Part shown: positions 62,604-64,000 of the stretch, in pieces | Layout of the letters: the number at the start of each line of letters is the position of its first letter | How positions within the stretch are numbered: the first letter of the stretch is position 1 | Assembly (NCBI GenBank): GCA_050015055.1 | Contig: JBEKCD010000006.1 | Span: forward strand, 62,001-126,000 | Direction: 5' to 3' | DNA: 64,000 bases | Source of the DNA: JBEKCD01 sp050015055 | GTDB taxonomy: Archaea > Thermoproteota > Bathyarchaeia > Bathyarchaeales > Bathycorpusculaceae | The notes under the pieces: model-generated | What the model saw: only the letters and a program-made list of their open reading frames with translations | The model's database searches: none | Told to the model about the DNA's origin: nothing | Translations under genes and position numbers: made by a program

Positions 62604-63380
62604 ATGAAGCGTATTCCAACAGGTGTCGAGGGTTTGGACAAAATGTTGGGTGGCGGTCTCCCAGCGGAGCGCAGTTTTTTGATTTGTGGCGGTCCAGGTT
62701 CAGGCAAAACAATCCTATGTATGCAATTTTTGTATCATGGAGCTATCGAATGCAAGGAACCCGGTTTGTATGTATCACTTGACGAGAATAAGGATAATCT
62801 CAGGGAGGAAATGGCGGGTTTCGGGTGGGACATCGATAAACTGGAGAAGAGCGGGCAGTTTCTGTTTGTAGATGCCTGTCCGATTAGAAATGTTCCTGGT
62901 GAAGTTAAACTTGGTGGTCTCTCCATTGGAAAGAGGGATTTCAATCTGATGAGTCTCATAGAGATCATATGGAGAAAAGCTGAAAAAGCCGAAATTAAGC
63001 GAGTAGTTATCGATCCGATTGCTGGTTTGACTTTTCAGTACCCTGATGTTTCCGAGAGGAGAACGGCTACTTTAGACTTCCTTGAAGCTCTCGCTCAACT
63101 GAAAACGACCAACCTGATAACCACAGAACTGAGGAGTTTGACATTGCAGAGGGATATCCTTGCTGAGGAATTTCTTACTCAGGGAGTCATCGTGCTTCAC
63201 TCATGGAGAAACCAGTTAGCAGCTCATGGAGGCTTGCAGATCGAGAAAATGCGCGGAATTGCTCATGACAATCAGATTCGTCCTTACAAAATAACAAAAA
63301 AAGGCTTCCAAGTTTTCTCAGAAGAACAGCCTTTGGTCGATATCGACACGATGGTTTCAGTTTCTCAACGTCAGTCCTAA
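62604..63380 (+). CDS. KaiC-like RecA-superfamily ATPase
   Basis: 258 residues. KRIPTGVEGLDKMLGGGLP opening, Walker A GGPGSGKTILC, then SLDENKDNLREEM, Walker-B-type RVVIDPIAGLTF. Single-domain archaeal KaiC homologues act in signalling; targets are unknown. ATG 62604 chosen (GCAGGTGAAC ahead). Convergent with another KaiC-like gene; stops overlap by 4 bases. Confidence 0.87.
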   Translation: MKRIPTGVEGLDKMLGGGLPAERSFLICGGPGSGKTILCMQFLYHGAIECKEPGLYVSLDENKDNLREEMAGFGWDIDKLEKSGQFLFVDACPIRNVPGEVKLGGLSIGKRDFNLMSLIEIIWRKAEKAEIKRVVIDPIAGLTFQYPDVSERRTATLDFLEALAQLKTTNLITTELRSLTLQRDILAEEFLTQGVIVLHSWRNQLAAHGGLQIEKMRGIAHDNQIRPYKITKKGFQVFSEEQPLVDIDTMVSVSQRQS

Positions 63381-64000
63381 GTTGGGAAGATTATCCCCTT
63401 CTTGGGCTCTATTTCAAATCGAATCCATTTGTCAGATGTCTTTTTCCCCCGCATCTTCTTAACGCGTAATCTTCTAATCGTCTTTCCTTTGTTCGTGCTT
63501 ACATCCAGTTCGATAATACAGTCCACAGCCTCTTCTAATCTGTTCGCTATGCTTGATTCAATTGTCGCCTTGCCCATGGTGAATATGAAAGTGCCGTTGA
63601 CTCCCTTTATACGTGCGCCGCGATCCTGCAAGAATTCCACGACCTTCAGCGGTTCAGTATGTGTGATCAGGGGAGTGATTGAATCGAGAACTATCTTTGG
63701 AGATGGTCCCAGGTCGCTCGTTGCTTCTGATAGGACTATGCCCAAATCTGCGAGTGAGAAAGACTGACCTAAATAGTATTCTCCATCCTTGTTCTTTGAA
63801 GTTGCAGAAAAGCAATCTATGAATAGGAGTCTTTTCTCGACATCATTTGTTGATAAGTCATTATGGAGCTTTCTAAGATTATCCCGCACTTCGTCTGGAA
63901 AACAGTCGTATGTAACGTACAAACATGATTTCCTTTGAGTGAGGAATGTATGTGCAAACTCCTGGCATAGTACGCTTTTTCCGGAGCCAGGGCCACCGGT
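63377..64000 (-). CDS. KaiC/RecA-superfamily ATPase, partial, continues past the window
   Basis: The frame is open to the window edge, where the minus strand reads TGGPGSGKSVLCQEF (Walker A). Then YVTYDCFPDEVRDNL, LLFIDCFSA (Walker-B-like) and KIVLDSITPLI. About 207 residues visible, lacking only the N-terminus. Paralogue of the convergent neighbour at 62604. Confidence 0.82.
   Translation of the reverse strand, partial: TGGPGSGKSVLCQEFAHTFLTQRKSCLYVTYDCFPDEVRDNLRKLHNDLSTNDVEKRLLFIDCFSATSKNKDGEYYLGQSFSLADLGIVLSEATSDLGPSPKIVLDSITPLITHTEPLKVVEFLQDRGARIKGVNGTFIFTMGKATIESSIANRLEEAVDCIIELDVSTNKGKTIRRLRVKKMRGKKTSDKWIRFEIEPKKGIIFPT

Overview
The window is chromosomal DNA from an archaeon, most likely a TACK-type lineage and possibly Bathyarchaeia. 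Pelota, archaeal DnaG, B-family DNA polymerase, type II methionine aminopeptidase, DUF1512, KaiC-like ATPases, GTG/TTG starts and A/T-rich TATA boxes point to archaea. A tungsten-type aldehyde ferredoxin oxidoreductase, a bacterial-style DnaK-DnaJ-GrpE set and intron-containing tRNA genes fit an anaerobic, non-halophilic member. The lineage assignment is inference; no 16S gene is present.

Layout. 1-18.8 kb is housekeeping: partial pelota, AOR, PolB facing DnaG, a Toprim protein and TyrRS, PheRS beta and alpha, TrpRS, a flavin reductase, MetAP, DUF1512 and 5S rRNA. A stretch upstream of tyrS (about 8560-8780) folds on paper into nested helices and may be an RNA gene. 18.9-25.55 kb is an integrated genetic element. 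It is bounded by a 16-bp direct repeat that is the D-arm of a tRNA-Trp gene, and it splits that tRNA. Its tyrosine integrase gene is itself split by integration: 36 N-terminal codons at the right end, 318 codons at the left end. The usual catalytic tyrosine is a cysteine. The element carries a complete second tRNA-Trp gene with a 29-nt insertion placed exactly inside the sequence used as attachment core, plus a set of very small, mostly membrane-protein genes. 26-41 kb holds transporters (EamA, a three-gene ABC exporter, two MFS), peptidases, a methyltransferase, a decayed dabb-like gene and a flavin disulfide oxidoreductase. 41.2-46 kb is a second accessory block with dispersed direct repeats, small membrane proteins, a PLD-like membrane protein and a membrane-anchored winged-helix protein with an ectodomain. 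46-58.7 kb holds a CBS protein, M55 peptidase, a B12/radical-SAM enzyme, and metal-ion genes: ZnuBC-like ABC, a CDF exporter with three C-terminal domains, a free-standing protein made of three such domains, and an MgtA-like P-type ATPase. 58.7-64 kb holds grpE-dnaK-dnaJ and two convergent KaiC-like ATPases.

The most notable system is the tRNA-Trp element. Reconstructing the empty site gives a normal tRNA-Trp (anticodon CCA) with introns at the anticodon loop and in the variable loop. Integration destroyed it. The element's own copy folds perfectly once its two insertions are removed, so it probably supplies tRNA-Trp to the host, and its D-loop insertion makes it unusable as an integration target. 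With the integrase nucleophile lost, the element looks locked in place.

Other points of note: the B-family polymerase has lost most proofreading residues but keeps polymerase residues; DnaK has Ser in place of the phosphate-loop Asp; the MgtA-like gene appears frameshifted near its 5' end; short GCGCGC-type palindromes recur in intergenic DNA, most densely in the element.
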